Assembly (NCBI GenBank): GCA_036346355.1
Contig: CM070579.1
Span: 1,178,001-1,242,000, forward strand
Reading direction: 5' to 3'
Source of the DNA: Rhipidocladum racemiflorum
Taxonomy: Eukaryota > Streptophyta > Magnoliopsida > Poales > Poaceae
Length of the DNA stretch: 64,000 nucleotides
In this document: positions 12,525-23,501 of the stretch, piece after piece
How the letters are laid out: each line of letters starts with the position of its first letter
Numbering within the stretch: the first letter of the stretch is position 1
The notes under the pieces: generated by a model
Told to the model about the DNA's origin: nothing
The model's database searches: none
The model's input: only the letters and a program-made list of their open reading frames with translations
Made by a program: the position numbers and the translations under genes

Positions 12525-12776
12525 GGCCCCGTTTGGTACGGTTCCAGATTCTAGTAGAAACGAAAACGGTTCCAAATTCTTGGTAGAAACGTTTCAGGTA
12601 GAATCAGAATCACTTTCTAACGGTTCCAGATTCTAGTAGAAACTAGTGAAACGGGGTTGAGGGTGATTTAACCACGGTGTGGAAAAAGAAGAAACGTTCC
12701 GAGTTTTATCCCGTTTGGCTGGGTTTCTCCCAGATTCTAATAGAAACAGTTCGGTTCCAAGTTGCCAAACGGGGCC
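12525..12776. mobile_element. Tourist/PIF-Harbinger-type MITE, 252 bp, TTA TSD
   Basis: The ends are GGCCCCGTTTGG and its exact inverse CCAAACGGGGCC, flanked by TTA at 12522-12524 and 12777-12779. Internal repeats of a TTCTAGTAGAAAC-like unit occur three or four times. It has no coding capacity; the short open frames across it are incidental. Confidence 0.9.
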
Positions 12777-13874
12777 TTACTACTTTTGGAAGGACAGACG
12801 AGTGGCAGCAAAACCATTCTGGCTACTCATCGATCCGTTTAAATCAAAACACAGACATCACTCGTAGTTTCATTAGCAAACTTGTATCCATCAAGTAGTT
12901 CGACTGGTTGGATATGTAGACTACAAAGTATACTCTGAAGATCTCTGGCAGCAATCTTCCATGTTTATCTACACCTGAAATCCTCAAGCCTGCACAAATA
13001 ATGAAATAAAAATTAATTGATTTGAGGTGTACAAAATGCAAACACTTGTTATAAAGCCTATAACATTATTACCAAAGCAAACAATATACTTCTCAGCATC
13101 CTGTGACCAACACATGATGCAATAGTGAAGCTTGAATCCGCGTCAGAGTCAACACCCAGTTAGCCATGGAAACCACCTTTTTTTATTTGGTTTTGGCTGC
13201 AATAATAGATTTGGGGGTACTGACAGCATTGAAACTTCAAATCTTTTGAAGCGTACTCTTATGTAACTCAGAGCTAGCATGCCTATCATAAGGTGAAACT
13301 TATGTCTCTTACTTTAGAGAAATGACATGGTATTTCCTTATGTTCCCGCAAAATCCAAACTTCAACCAAGCTATATTCTGTAACCCACAGGTATCATATT
13401 TGCCATATTTATTAATACATGCTAATCTAGTTAACCACCAAGTTGAAGGAGAAACTTCAGAAAGCAAGCATTTTGTAAGGAAAACAAGTAATGTCCTCCA
13501 TAAACATTCGAAATGTGACCATCATAGATGAATAAGCCTCTTGTATAATTGCGAATGCAGCTCGACAATACAACCAGGTGCGGACCTAACGTGGGCATGG
13601 GGGTTCGTAGTTGAACCCCTCAAAAATGAGAAATGCTTAACGTCCACATGCTGATCTGGACTGATTGAACCTCCGATACTCAATACTTCAGAAAATTGGC
13701 ATGTTGGTATTGGATACTGTATCAGATACGGATACGACCGGATAGGTATCTTGCCCATATCGGTGAATTTTCTATTTTTCAAATAAAAAGAAAATAATTC
13801 CTGGTACTTACCTAATACTTCCTCGAAACTTCTCAACCATAATACCTTACCAACTCAGAAGGGGATGCTGAAAT

Positions 13875-13986
13875 CGTTCATTCCCATCCCGCAACCCCTT
13901 CTTGCTCCCCACACCATCACCCCTACTCCTCGTTCGTTCCCATCCCGCAACCCCTTCTTGCTCCCCACACCATCACCCCTACTCCT
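13875..13986. repeat. 56-bp tandem duplication (two copies)
   Basis: The C-rich segment 13875-13930 is repeated immediately at 13931-13986 with one mismatch by eye. The function is unknown. Confidence 0.85.
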
Positions 13987-14580
13987 CTCTTCCCCACGGC
14001 TCCCACGCCAACATAGTCTGCCCTGTAGACGGTGGCGTGTGGCACCCCTCTCCTTGCTGACACAACGGTGCCTTTAGTCCTCACACACAGTGAGTATTGT
14101 ATCGTTTTATAAATACGGGTCAATACGATGAAATCCTCTGAATGAACTTCCAAACTATAAGGATGCAGTGTGCACAGTACAGTGCACGGTGAGTAAAGTA
14201 CAGATACGATCTGATTCGCCTTCCCTCCAGAAACATCGCATTAAGCACCTATAATCACAAGTACAATAGCTTGTTACTTACATGGTATGGAAATCTTGAA
14301 GCACAATGTATCAAAACTTTGTCATTAACCCATGGCCTTCAAATGGAACCAATACAACCCTAACCTTTTCCCTAGTCCATGGTCTTCAAATGGAACCAAT
14401 AAGATCTATTCAACAAAGCTGAACTAATTCAATATTTTCAACAAAGCTTATACAAACAGCAACATAAGAATGGCTTTACACAGAAAAATTTGACAACAAA
14501 GCTTGCCGTGGTCAAAATGAATCATGCCACTGAGATAAGAGAAATCAAATCATTGTCAGGAACACATTGATGAGCTTGTC

Positions 14581-17500
14581 TCAGTAGGGCTCCAAAGATT
14601 CAACAACTCTCCTTGCTTGTATTTGCAAGGCCGTCTGCCTCTGCTCAGCGTCGAGAGTGGAGCCAAACCGGCTTGCAGCCCATATGAGTGACGCGCATTG
14701 CTCGCCAAATAGATTTCTAATTTGTTCGTGTATGGGAGAATTTTCCTTCGCATAAACATGCCCAATGAGCAACAATAGAAACTCCCCGCATTTCAATCTG
14801 CATGAGAAGCATAAAAAAAGTAGGTCAATTTAATAACAAATAAACAGTTTGGAGAGACAAATATGCAACTGATACTGTTTCTAGTAAAGAACTGAAGACA
14901 ACAGAATTTGTAATCAAAATTAGGAAGGCATAATGCCCAAGTGATTGGCGGCTCATCTCAACCTTTCGTAGTGCACGGTTATCTCTTAGCAGTCAGTTGG
15001 AGGTAGGAACGATTAATGAATGAGCCTCACCCAAAAAGAAAAAAAAAGAATAATGGACGAATAGAGGTCAACAGCTGATAATTTTCACAGATAGCTTTGT
15101 CAAGTAGGCATCTTCCTCATCAAGCCACCAAGCCAATAGTCTATTCGGCTCCTTTTTCATTTTGCTTGTATATAATTCATCAATTTATTGATAAAATAAA
15201 GACAGATCAAACCACCAGAATGAAACACATTAGTAATTATTGTTTATATGGCACAGGAACAATAAGTTTGGTTCCAATTGTCGGGTTATGCATTTACACA
15301 CACACACACAGTCCACACACACACACACTTCAAGGAATAATGCTTGCCTTATGTGCTCTTCCAATTGCACATCCTTTAAAAGCTCAGCAACCTTTTCAAG
15401 TCCACTGTATTCCTCAAAGTCCTAGAGAAGGAATTGGTTATATAAAGTACAAACCAGCTGAAGAACACAAATGACCAAAGTTTTAGAAATAATCAAGTTT
15501 GATAACTTATTTAATGCTGTGGGACTCCTTTCGTTATTGAGGAAGACACACAGCAACTATTAATCATGTTCTGGAAAATGAAATTGATGCAAATCTTGGC
15601 CTGTGCACAACATGTCTTGAAAGATAAACCATCCATCCATTCAATGGTAGTAACAATTAAATATTTGGGCATTTCAACCATGTGTTACGAACAGACTCGG
15701 AGTGAGCTTGTTCGTAAGCACGAGTTCCCGGTCGATGACCGGGTCGCAGACTGCTCGACAATGAACTCGTCGTTGCAGCGTGCGCCTGAGTTTTGGCTGT
15801 TTTCGGAGCCACCGCCTGAGATTGGAATTTGCGGCAAATAAGCATGCCATTTTCCTTTGTTTCTTTCTCCTTAAATAAACAGATCATATCTCCCTAATAG
15901 GACGGTATGGATCTGATCCTAACCAACAAGAATAATATCTAATTGTATCTTATCTTTAACAAGGGATAGAGATAACTAAGGATAGAACAATCAATCTAAA
16001 GATAGAGCCTGATAACGCCCTTTCCTTATTCTTGCTTTGGAGCTCTGTGCCGCGCCTCCTGTGGCCCTTACACTTTCTTGGCGCACTCTTACGGCAAAGA
16101 CAGATCAAAGCTACGGTCCATAACATCACTCCCTCCCTGCAAATGAAGCTTGTCCTCAAGCTTGCAAGCAGGATAGGATCGCCGAAGCACGATAGCATCC
16201 ATCCACGTTGCCTCCTCCGCAGTTTCACCGGCCCAATGAACAAGGAGCTGACGCTGTCCGGCCACAAAGCGCTGAGCCAAGATGGCGTATGGTTCTGGCC
16301 GACCGGGGTCTGCTGTGAAGGAGATCTCCGAAGGTAAAGGCATGATGTTGGCTGGAGTGTCACCTTTGAATGGCTTAAGCAAGGAAACATGGAACACATT
16401 GTGTATTCTGGACGATGCCAGAAGCTGCAAGCGATAAGCCACTGTTCCAACACGACCAATTACCCGGAATGGCCCATAGAACTTGGGGGCTAATTTAGCA
16501 GAGACCCGAGATCCCCGAACTGAATGCTGCCGGTGTGTCTGCAACTTAAGCCAAACCCAGGAATCCACGTCAAACTCCACCTCCCTGTGTTGCCCATCAT
16601 ACCTTTGCTTCATGCGGTTTTGAGCTTGGAGCAACTGATCTTTGGCTTGCTGAAGGAGAGCATCACGATCGACAAGGGTGCAGTCCACGGAGTCGATCTT
16701 TGGTATCACCACTGTTGATATGGCGTCAAAGGTGGAGGTAGCCGACCGTAGACCAACTCAAAAGGTGTCAAACGATGAGCTGAATGGAAGGAGGTATTAT
16801 AGCAATACTCCGCCCACGGCACCCATTGCGCCCAAGTGGATTGATTGGACGCAATTAGACAACGAAGATACATTTCAATTGTGCGGTTTACCACCTCGGT
16901 TTGCACGTCGGCCGGGGATGATACGCCGTTGACATCAACAAAGTAGTGCCAGCTGCGTTTGAAAAGCCCTTGCCAAAAGGCACTAAGGAACACCGGATCC
17001 GTCCGATACAATAGATTCGGGTATGCCGTGTAGGCGAACCACTTGATCAAAGAAGAGGCAGACTCTTTGTGGGTCTTTGTCTTTGGCCTCTTAAAGGGAA
17101 GGAAATGGCGTATTTGACGGTAGATCCACCACCACCACTAACAAGGCGGTCTTGCCCTGCGACTTGGGAAGGTCGGTGATAAAATCCATCGAAACATCAG
17201 CCCATACTTGGTGAGGAATTGCAAGCGGTTGGAGCAGACTGCGAGGGCCTTGGTACTAGACTTGTGTTGTTGTGAGACCTCGCATTGGGACACATACGCC
17301 GCCAGCGGCGCTTTACGGTTTTCCACCAATAATGTGCCTGGATGCGATGGAGAGTCTTCTGAATGCCCTCATGTGTCAAATCATGAATAGATGCAATTAT
17401 TGGCTCGATTAGTGCGGTGAGAAGGAACAAACAAGCGAGTGTTGCGGTATAACAAGCACAGCTTGAACCGATCCACTGGAGTGCGGTCTCCTGGAGGTCT

Positions 17501-20500
17501 CTGCTTTGTGCAGGCGGGCATGGATGTCTGGCGGCTAATGCGTGCCTGCATTTCACGATCTGTAGCGCAGAGATCCAACCATTACGCCCTTGTGACGTCC
17601 CTAGGTGTGGACAAAGCGGCGCATTGTGGTGAAGGCGAGAGAATGCCCGCGACAAAGCGTCCGCGGCTTGGTTGTGTTTTCCCGGTTTGTATTCTACTTG
17701 GAAATCGAAGCCCATCAATTTGCTCAACCAATGTTGTTGAGGTGGGGTGATGAGGGCTTGTTCCAGAAGGAACTTGAGGCCGTGATCGGTCAGACGATGA
17801 AAGGATGTCCCCATAAGTATGGTCGCCCGATGCCGCCTTTGCTTTGGAGAGCCCGATAAGTTCCCTCTCATACGCGACCAACTTCATGTGACGGTCCGCG
17901 AGTCGCCGGTGAAATAAGCAATTGGATGTCCATTACGGTGAAGAAACCCCAATTCCAATGCCCGATGCATCGCATTCAATCATAAAAGGAATCGTAAATC
18001 GGCATTTGAAGGGTGGCGCCAAACTAACACTTGCTTGAGGCGTTGGAAAGCCTCGTGTGCTACTGATGTCCAGTTGAAGTTGTTTCGGCGCAGCAAGGTT
18101 GTGAGAGGCTCGGCGATGATAGCATAATCTTTGATGAACCTCCTGTAGTAGCTTGATCAAACCAGGAATCCCCTTAGTGCGGACACGGACGTGGGGCAGG
18201 GCCAATCTGTCACGGCTTGCAATTTTTCAGGATCGCTGACCACGCCATTGTGTGATATGATGTGGCCTAAATACCCCACGCGCTCTTGAGCAAACGCACA
18301 CTTGAACTTTTTTTAGGTACAACCGATGTAACCTCAGTTGACCAAACACAGAATGAAGATGCCCTCTATGTTCCTCTTCAGTGGTACTGTACACAAGGAT
18401 GTCATCAAAGAATACAAGAACAAACTTGCGGAGGAACTCCCGCAATACTTCATTCATGAGGGCTTGGAATGTCGACGGTGCATTGGATAATCCAAACGGC
18501 ATAACCAGAAATTCGTAATGTCCATGGTGTGTGCGGAAAGCCGTTTTGGCGATGTCCTCCTCGCGCATGCGCACCTGATGGTAACCGGAGCGGAGGTCAA
18601 GCTTGGTGAAGAAACAAGCCCCTCGCAGTTCATCGAGTAATTCTTCCACTACGGGAATAGGAAATTTATCCTTGATTGTGCGCATATTGAGCGCTCGATA
18701 GTCAACACAAAAACGCCAAGTCCCATCCGCCTTCTTGACCAACAAAACGGGAGAAGAAAATGGGGATCTACTTGGTCGAATGATTCCTTACGCGACATAG
18801 CTTCACACTGGGCTTCAATCTCATCTTTCTGACGATACGGATATCGATAGGGTCGGACAACCACTGGATCAGTTCCTTCGGCCAAGGTGATGCGATGATC
18901 ACACCACCTAGCGGGTGGCAATCCTGTTGGTTCAGCAAAAATGTCCTGATATTCTTCCAACAGACCCTGCATTGCTGTGTTATTCTCTAGCGCCGTACTC
19001 ATCAGAATATCCCGCTGTGGTGGTTGCACTCCTTGAAGCCTGATGCGCGCACCCGGTGGTCCAAATTCCATCGACAATTCTGCAAAGTTCCATTGAATGT
19101 CTCCCAGCATCCGCAGCCATTGCACTCCCAATATGATATCGAACCCATCAATAGGCAGTATGATGAAGGTAGTATCAAACTCATGTTCCTGGATGGTAAA
19201 AGTGACGCCTGGCACTTTTCCGAGACAAGGTAAATGGGAACCACCCGCCACCTTGACCTGTTGGTGAATACTCTTCTCCTGATGCCATCCTCCTTGTCGG
19301 GCAGCGTAAGTGCTCATGAAATTATGAGTGCTTCCACTGTCCACGAGACCAAGCCAACATCTCCCTCCAATGAGCAAGGGCACTTGCATTGTATCACCAT
19401 GCTTGGGTCCTAGGGCCGCAATCATAGATAAAGAAACCTCCGTATCCTGTAACAGCGGATCGCTTGCATCGTCTTCTCCCTCTTCCTCATCCTCTATCTC
19501 CAGATGAAACAACCGTTTGCACCGATGTCCCCGGGTGTAGATCTCATCACAGTTATAACACAACCCCTTTGCGCGTCGCTCCGCCAATTGGTCTGCCGAT
19601 AGACGTAGCTTGTGTGGTGCCGACGCCGCGCTGCTCTGTGTGCTCACAGCAGGTATCGCCTTGTTGGTTGTCGCCTGACTCCCATTTGCTTGCAGGGATG
19701 GTCCACTGAATTTTGTTCCCTGTGTTCCATATGACCTTCCAACCGCTATAGTCGCGCCTGCTGTTCTGGATGGCAGGGTGCTTGCTGAAGTATACTGGTG
19801 TGTGTACGAGCCGGAGCTCAAGCCGCGATCAGGACCGCGCCCCTTTGTAACTTCCGCCATGCCCTCAATTGCCTCCGCAATCCAGGCGGCCTTTCTTGCC
19901 TCCGCTTCCCGTGCCAACCCAATCGCCTCAGCCAGATCCCGAGGACGCTCTCGACGAACTTCCGCGCCTAACGCCACAGAAAGGCCGGCTACGAAGGTCT
20001 CCACTTGTTCCATCCTTCGCAGTTGCGTGGTACGAGCGATGAGTCTTTGAAACTCTCGCGCGTACTCGTCCACGCCACTGGTTCTTTGCTTGAGGTTGAC
20101 GAGATCCCCTAACGGACCCGCACTTGAATGGCGTGTGAATCGCTGAATGAAAGCCTCCGAGAATGCTTCCCAATCAATCCAGGACTCCTCCCTTTGCCAG
20201 TTATCTAGCACCTCCTGTGCTTCTCCCGACAAATGCAGTCCGGCAATCTCCACATACTCCTCCTCCGGAATGCTATGGACCCGAAAGAAACGCTCGCACC
20301 GGCGTAACCATCCGAGCGGATCCGTTTGTCCATCATAGTCCGGCAGATCAAAACGCGGGGGACGTGGCGTCCATCTGCGCTCTCCCCCATCCTCCTCTCT
20401 TCCTGCGGTCCGCCTTCTTCCCTGTCGCGGATCACTTCGGCCACGCCCTGGCTCGGTGCGATCGCCTCTTCGCGCCAAGTGATTGGCGTGAACGCCCGCA

Positions 20501-23208
20501 GGCGCCGCCCCAGACTCATCTGTCATGGGCGTCCTGCCATGGCCGGCTGGTTCCTCGGCGGTTCCTTTCCCCTTCAACATCTTCAATATCTCTGACAAAG
20601 ATTCCTTCACCTCCCGCAACTCCGTCTCCAGCGCGCTCACGCGTTCCTCCGACGGGTTTGCCATGGTTCGAACGTAGGGCTCGATACCAAATTGTTCTGA
20701 AACGGACTTCGGAGTGAGCTTGTTCGTAAGACGAGTTCCTGCCGATGGCCGGTCATGATCGCCGACAATGAACTTCGTCGTTGCGGCGCTTTGAGTTTTG
20801 GTTTTGAGCCACCTTTGAGATTGGAATTTGCGGCAAATAAGCATGCCATTTTCCTTTGTTTCTTTCTCCTTAAATAAACAGATCATATCTCCCTAATAGG
20901 ACGGTATGGATCTGATCCTAACCAACAAGAATAATATCTAATTGTATCTTATCTTTAACAAGGGATAGAGATAACTAAGGATAGAACAATCAATCTAAAG
21001 ATAGAGACTGCTAACTCCCTTTCCTTATTCTTGCTTTGGAGCTCTGTCTGCGCCTCCTGCTGCCCTTACACTGTGGCGCACTCTTCTGGCAAAGACCCGA
21101 TCAAAGCTACGGTCCATAACACCATGTTAGAGCTATTTGCTAGCTTATGTTTGCAAAATCTCTCTTACATTCAGCAATTATACACTCATCCTAAATGCTA
21201 GAAAAAATAACAATCATAGAATTCAGGTAAAGAGCTAACGCGTACAATTTGATTGGAAGGTGAATCCAACATCAGCGATATCAAAGCATCCAAGCACACT
21301 CCTTGCTCAGTTGGACCTCGGCTGGCTAATATATTCAAGAGTACCTACAGCAATTGAAGTTCTTAACTCATCAATCTAAGAAACAATGAGTTGAGTTTAA
21401 AATTATATAAGCAGATGGTAGCATATAGAATTTTTTTTGTTAACTGGTATTATATAGATTAGTCGTTTATGCTTGAAGAAAAAGATCTAAATAGTTGGAT
21501 AACTAGATAAGAGTTGTAGAATCACTGTCACAAAGAACAGGAACCCCTTGACAATCATGCATAAAGAATAAACGACTATATGATGCTGCAGTGCAATTAA
21601 ATTTTATGCTATTAATGTAATTTTACTAGCTGCAAGTTTGACTAATTACCATGTGAAAGAGAGAAAAACTTATAGTCAATATAATTTAACAAATACAATC
21701 AAATTATCAAGCATAAACAAGCTGTCTTAGAAGACCTAAAAGTAATAAGCCCAAAGTGACTAAAAATGAATGACGAATACCTTCACAGCCTTGTACTTGT
21801 GGGCCAGAGCAGTGCATCGGCTATACAGAAGGCAACAACCTTCCAAAACACTAAGAGCAAGAGCAATTTCAGAATCTGTTGGGGGGCTCGTAATCTTCAT
21901 TGGTTCGACTCCAAATATATGACCCAATGTGACAACAGGATCTTCCTCTGGTTGCTGCAATGAATTCTGAAAGAGAATGGGAATAACTGTCACAGAACAT
22001 AAGCTTGTCAGTAAGCGTTCCTTCCTCAGGTGTACACATAAGAAATACATCCAGCCAAATATGCATGGGAATCTCAATATCACTGAGTGATGAAATTACA
22101 CACTCAGAGTTTGATGAATGAAAACATGTGAACCACAATAAGGGAAAAAAGACTTAATGGTATTGTTCATCTGAATTACTCATAGCAAGCTATACTAGAT
22201 GCTACAATGATGACACAACTACAAAAAATCCAATAGCAGAATAGTTGATTACGGCGTCCAGCCCAGTTCCTTCTAAAATTTTCAGTACATTAATAGGACC
22301 TACTGTTCCAAAACGAGGCTGGTAGCTGCAATAATTGCTCAAGCGAATTTAAGGTTTAACTAGGCTTACTGACGTACATAATTGGAAAAAAAGTTCACCA
22401 AAACACAATTATCAGGTTAGCTCTCCCCCTAAGTACATCATGAGGGGAATGACTAGGACAATGCACTAGCAGTCATGCACCCATACCAGCAACATTCTTG
22501 TTCCATTTTCAACAAGCTAAGCCCAATCTAGCACCCAAGTATAGTTCTGAATAACATGGATCATAGATCAGGAAGCTATCTGGGGGATTTATCACCTAAT
22601 ACTGAACATCGTATGCTAACTAACCGCGCCTACGAGACTTGCATTGATTAAATCACTCGAAACCTACCTTGATTACATTGTAACAAGAGACTCCTCAATG
22701 CTCCGAGTTATCATCTTTAATTTGTGTCCATTGTTACTAGACAGCCGAGTATTGTCCATTAATTTCATTCAAACACACACTGGTTATTGCATTGCATTAA
22801 ACTTTAGGCTTACCAAATGACGCTCCAATTACGTAGCCAGAGGGGGGAAAATCCTATCTTTTCAGTGTCTTCGCATTGGATCACCGAAATGGTCGGAAAG
22901 ATCGTCGTACCTTGGAGATCGGGGATGGACTGGGAGTGGCGGAAGAAGAGCAGCGGCGAGTCGTCAGGCGCAGAGGCGGTGGAGCGGAGGAAGCCGAGGA
23001 GGCTGCGGAGCCCCCGCGCGCGGAGGAAGGAGAAGTCGGCCTTGGCGTCGCGCAGCCCCGTGCGCAGCGCCAGCGTCACCTCCCGGTACAGCCGCCGCCG
23101 CGCCAACGCCTCCGCCAGCTGCCCATCGCTGCCTCCCGCCTCCGCAACCAAACACGAAGATCCCTCTGCTACCTCCCCTCCGGCCGGTACCACCTCCTTC
23201 CGGCTCAT
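14581..23208 (-). CDS. CDC14/SIN-component-like protein, 5 exons, retrotransposon in intron 3
   Basis: The protein resembles the plant family annotated as cell division control protein 14, SIN component, an ARM-like fold family named for fission-yeast Cdc14 and unrelated to the CDC14 phosphatase. Exons on the minus strand are 23208-22911, 21986-21781, 21344-21246, 15421-15348 and 14797-14581, giving 297 residues with consistent phases. Visible blocks are LRTGLRDAKADFSFLRARGL in exon 1, GHIFGVEPMKITSPPTDSE in exon 2, GVCLDALISLML in exon 3 and KCGEFLLLLIGH with SLIWAASRFGSTLD in exon 5. I chose the Met before SRKEVV because the upstream frame runs through a GA repeat that is better read as leader. 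Intron 4 uses a GC donor. Intron 3 holds a whole 5.4-kb LTR element on the same strand. It starts head to head with the PPR gene. The family name is from memory; the role in plants is unproven. Confidence 0.8.
15683..16125 (-). repeat. 3-prime LTR of the Reina-like element
   Basis: This 443-bp LTR pairs with 20693-21121. The 190-bp block 15818-16007 is identical by eye to 20817-21006, while both outer parts carry many substitutions and small indels. Confidence 0.9.
16126..18780 (-). pseudogene. Pol region (RT, RNase H, integrase, chromodomain), frameshifted
   Basis: Minus-strand fragments in several frames encode the rest of pol. RT lies at 18745-18380 with WRFCVDYRALN, KLDLRSGYHQVRM, MPFGLSNAPSTFQ and the active-site FFDD. 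RNase H pieces include ECDASGIGIG near 17960 and KPGKHNQAADALSRAF near 17680. The integrase zinc-finger region LTHEGIQKTLHRIQAHYWW is near 17350-17300, and its late core (AEYCYNTSFHSAHRLTPFELVYG) is near 16800-16740. A chromodomain-like LLVHWAGETAEEATWMD is near 16250-16200. At least four frame changes separate these parts, so no single functional polyprotein is encoded here. Confidence 0.85.
18649..20664 (-). CDS. Gag-protease open frame of the Reina-like element
   Basis: An uninterrupted frame of about 671 codons starts at the Met of MANPSEERVSALE, just inside the PBS. It holds a coiled-coil-like N-terminus, the gag core (YDGQTDPLGWLRRCERFF, then LGDLVNLKQRTSGVDEYA), one zinc knuckle (CYNCDEIYTRGHRCK) and the aspartic protease motif LVDSGSTHNFM. 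It runs on to the RT approach (LPPARWCDHRITLAEG). Near 18765 the homology leaves this frame and the last 40 or so codons are out-of-frame RT, so the natural gag-pol frame is broken. Its product would form retroelement particles; whether it is expressed is unknown. Confidence 0.85.
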   Translation of the reverse strand: MANPSEERVSALETELREVKESLSEILKMLKGKGTAEEPAGHGRTPMTDESGAAPAGVHANHLARRGDRTEPGRGRSDPRQGRRRTAGREEDGGERRWTPRPPRFDLPDYDGQTDPLGWLRRCERFFRVHSIPEEEYVEIAGLHLSGEAQEVLDNWQREESWIDWEAFSEAFIQRFTRHSSAGPLGDLVNLKQRTSGVDEYAREFQRLIARTTQLRRMEQVETFVAGLSVALGAEVRRERPRDLAEAIGLAREAEARKAAWIAEAIEGMAEVTKGRGPDRGLSSGSYTHQYTSASTLPSRTAGATIAVGRSYGTQGTKFSGPSLQANGSQATTNKAIPAVSTQSSAASAPHKLRLSADQLAERRAKGLCYNCDEIYTRGHRCKRLFHLEIEDEEEGEDDASDPLLQDTEVSLSMIAALGPKHGDTMQVPLLIGGRCWLGLVDSGSTHNFMSTYAARQGGWHQEKSIHQQVKVAGGSHLPCLGKVPGVTFTIQEHEFDTTFIILPIDGFDIILGVQWLRMLGDIQWNFAELSMEFGPPGARIRLQGVQPPQRDILMSTALENNTAMQGLLEEYQDIFAEPTGLPPARWCDHRITLAEGTDPVVVRPYRYPYRQKDEIEAQCEAMSRKESFDQVDPHFLLPFCWSRRRMGLGVFVLTIERSICAQSRINFLFP
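20693..21121 (-). repeat. 5-prime LTR of the Reina-like element
   Basis: This 429-bp LTR partners 15683-16125. It begins TGTTCTGAAACGG and ends CCATAACA, followed by the CCATG duplication. On the minus strand it lies upstream of the PBS and gag. Confidence 0.9.
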
Positions 23209-23264
23209 CCCCGCCGCCTCCGGCCGCCAGAGACGCCGCCTCTCCCTCCCCCTCTTCTTCACAG

Positions 23265-23299
<35 letters not shown>

Positions 23300-23501
23300 C
23301 CTTTCCCTTTTTGCCCCTGCCTCATGAAGAGAAACCAGCGCCTTCTTATTACTCGAAGCCCGCAGCCCACTAAAGCCCAGGGCTAACAAGGCCCAAACCG
23401 ACCATACGCTACCTTGTAGTGCGAGGTGAGCTCCTCCTCGCGCCGCCAAAGCCTCCAAAAGCCCCGAGGCGCCGGTGAGGAAGAGGGAGGCGGAGGCGGA
23501 G
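23209..23501. promoter_or_regulatory. Bidirectional intergenic region with (CT)14
   Basis: Only 293 bp separate the start codons of the minus-strand CDC14-like gene and the plus-strand PPR gene, so both 5-prime leaders and core promoters must lie here or overlap the other gene's first exon. The region is GC-rich, has a (CT)14 run at 23267-23294 and no clear TATA box. CT/GA repeats near transcription starts are common in plant leaders and can bind GAGA-type (BPC) factors; that link is an inference. Confidence 0.6.
23267..23294. repeat. (CT)14 microsatellite
   Basis: Fourteen CT units lie within the shared promoter/leader region of the divergent gene pair. Read on the minus strand it is a GA run about 60 bp upstream of the CDC14-like start codon. 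Confidence 0.95.

Larger units (their letters stand above)
10918..14580. other. Intergenic with copia-like remnant and MITE, no supported gene
   Basis: The stretch holds a primer-binding-site remnant near 11940, a Tourist MITE at 12525-12776 and a 56-bp tandem duplication at 13875-13986. The remainder is AT-rich without coding signatures on either strand. Confidence 0.55.
15683..21121 (-). mobile_element. Complete Ty3/gypsy chromovirus (Reina-like), 5.4 kb, CCATG TSD
   Basis: Two LTRs start TGTT and end TAACA, and an exact 5-bp duplication, CCATG, flanks the element at 15678-15682 and 21122-21126. On the minus strand a PBS matching the initiator-Met tRNA end (TGGTATCGAGCC, 20679-20690) follows the 5-prime LTR after two bases. 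A purine-rich tract at about 16126-16141 precedes the 3-prime LTR. Gag, protease, RT, RNase H, integrase and a C-terminal chromodomain-like segment occur in gypsy order. Short LTRs (about 430-440 bp), total size and chromodomain suggest the Reina group. Pol is broken by frameshifts, so the copy looks non-autonomous. It sits in intron 3 of the CDC14-like gene, in sense orientation to it. Confidence 0.92.

Noticed and set aside
22817..23386. Plus-strand frames of 165-189 codons over the CDC14-like first exon
   Set aside because: The minus strand carries the conserved, splice-consistent protein. The plus frames are GC-rich shadows.
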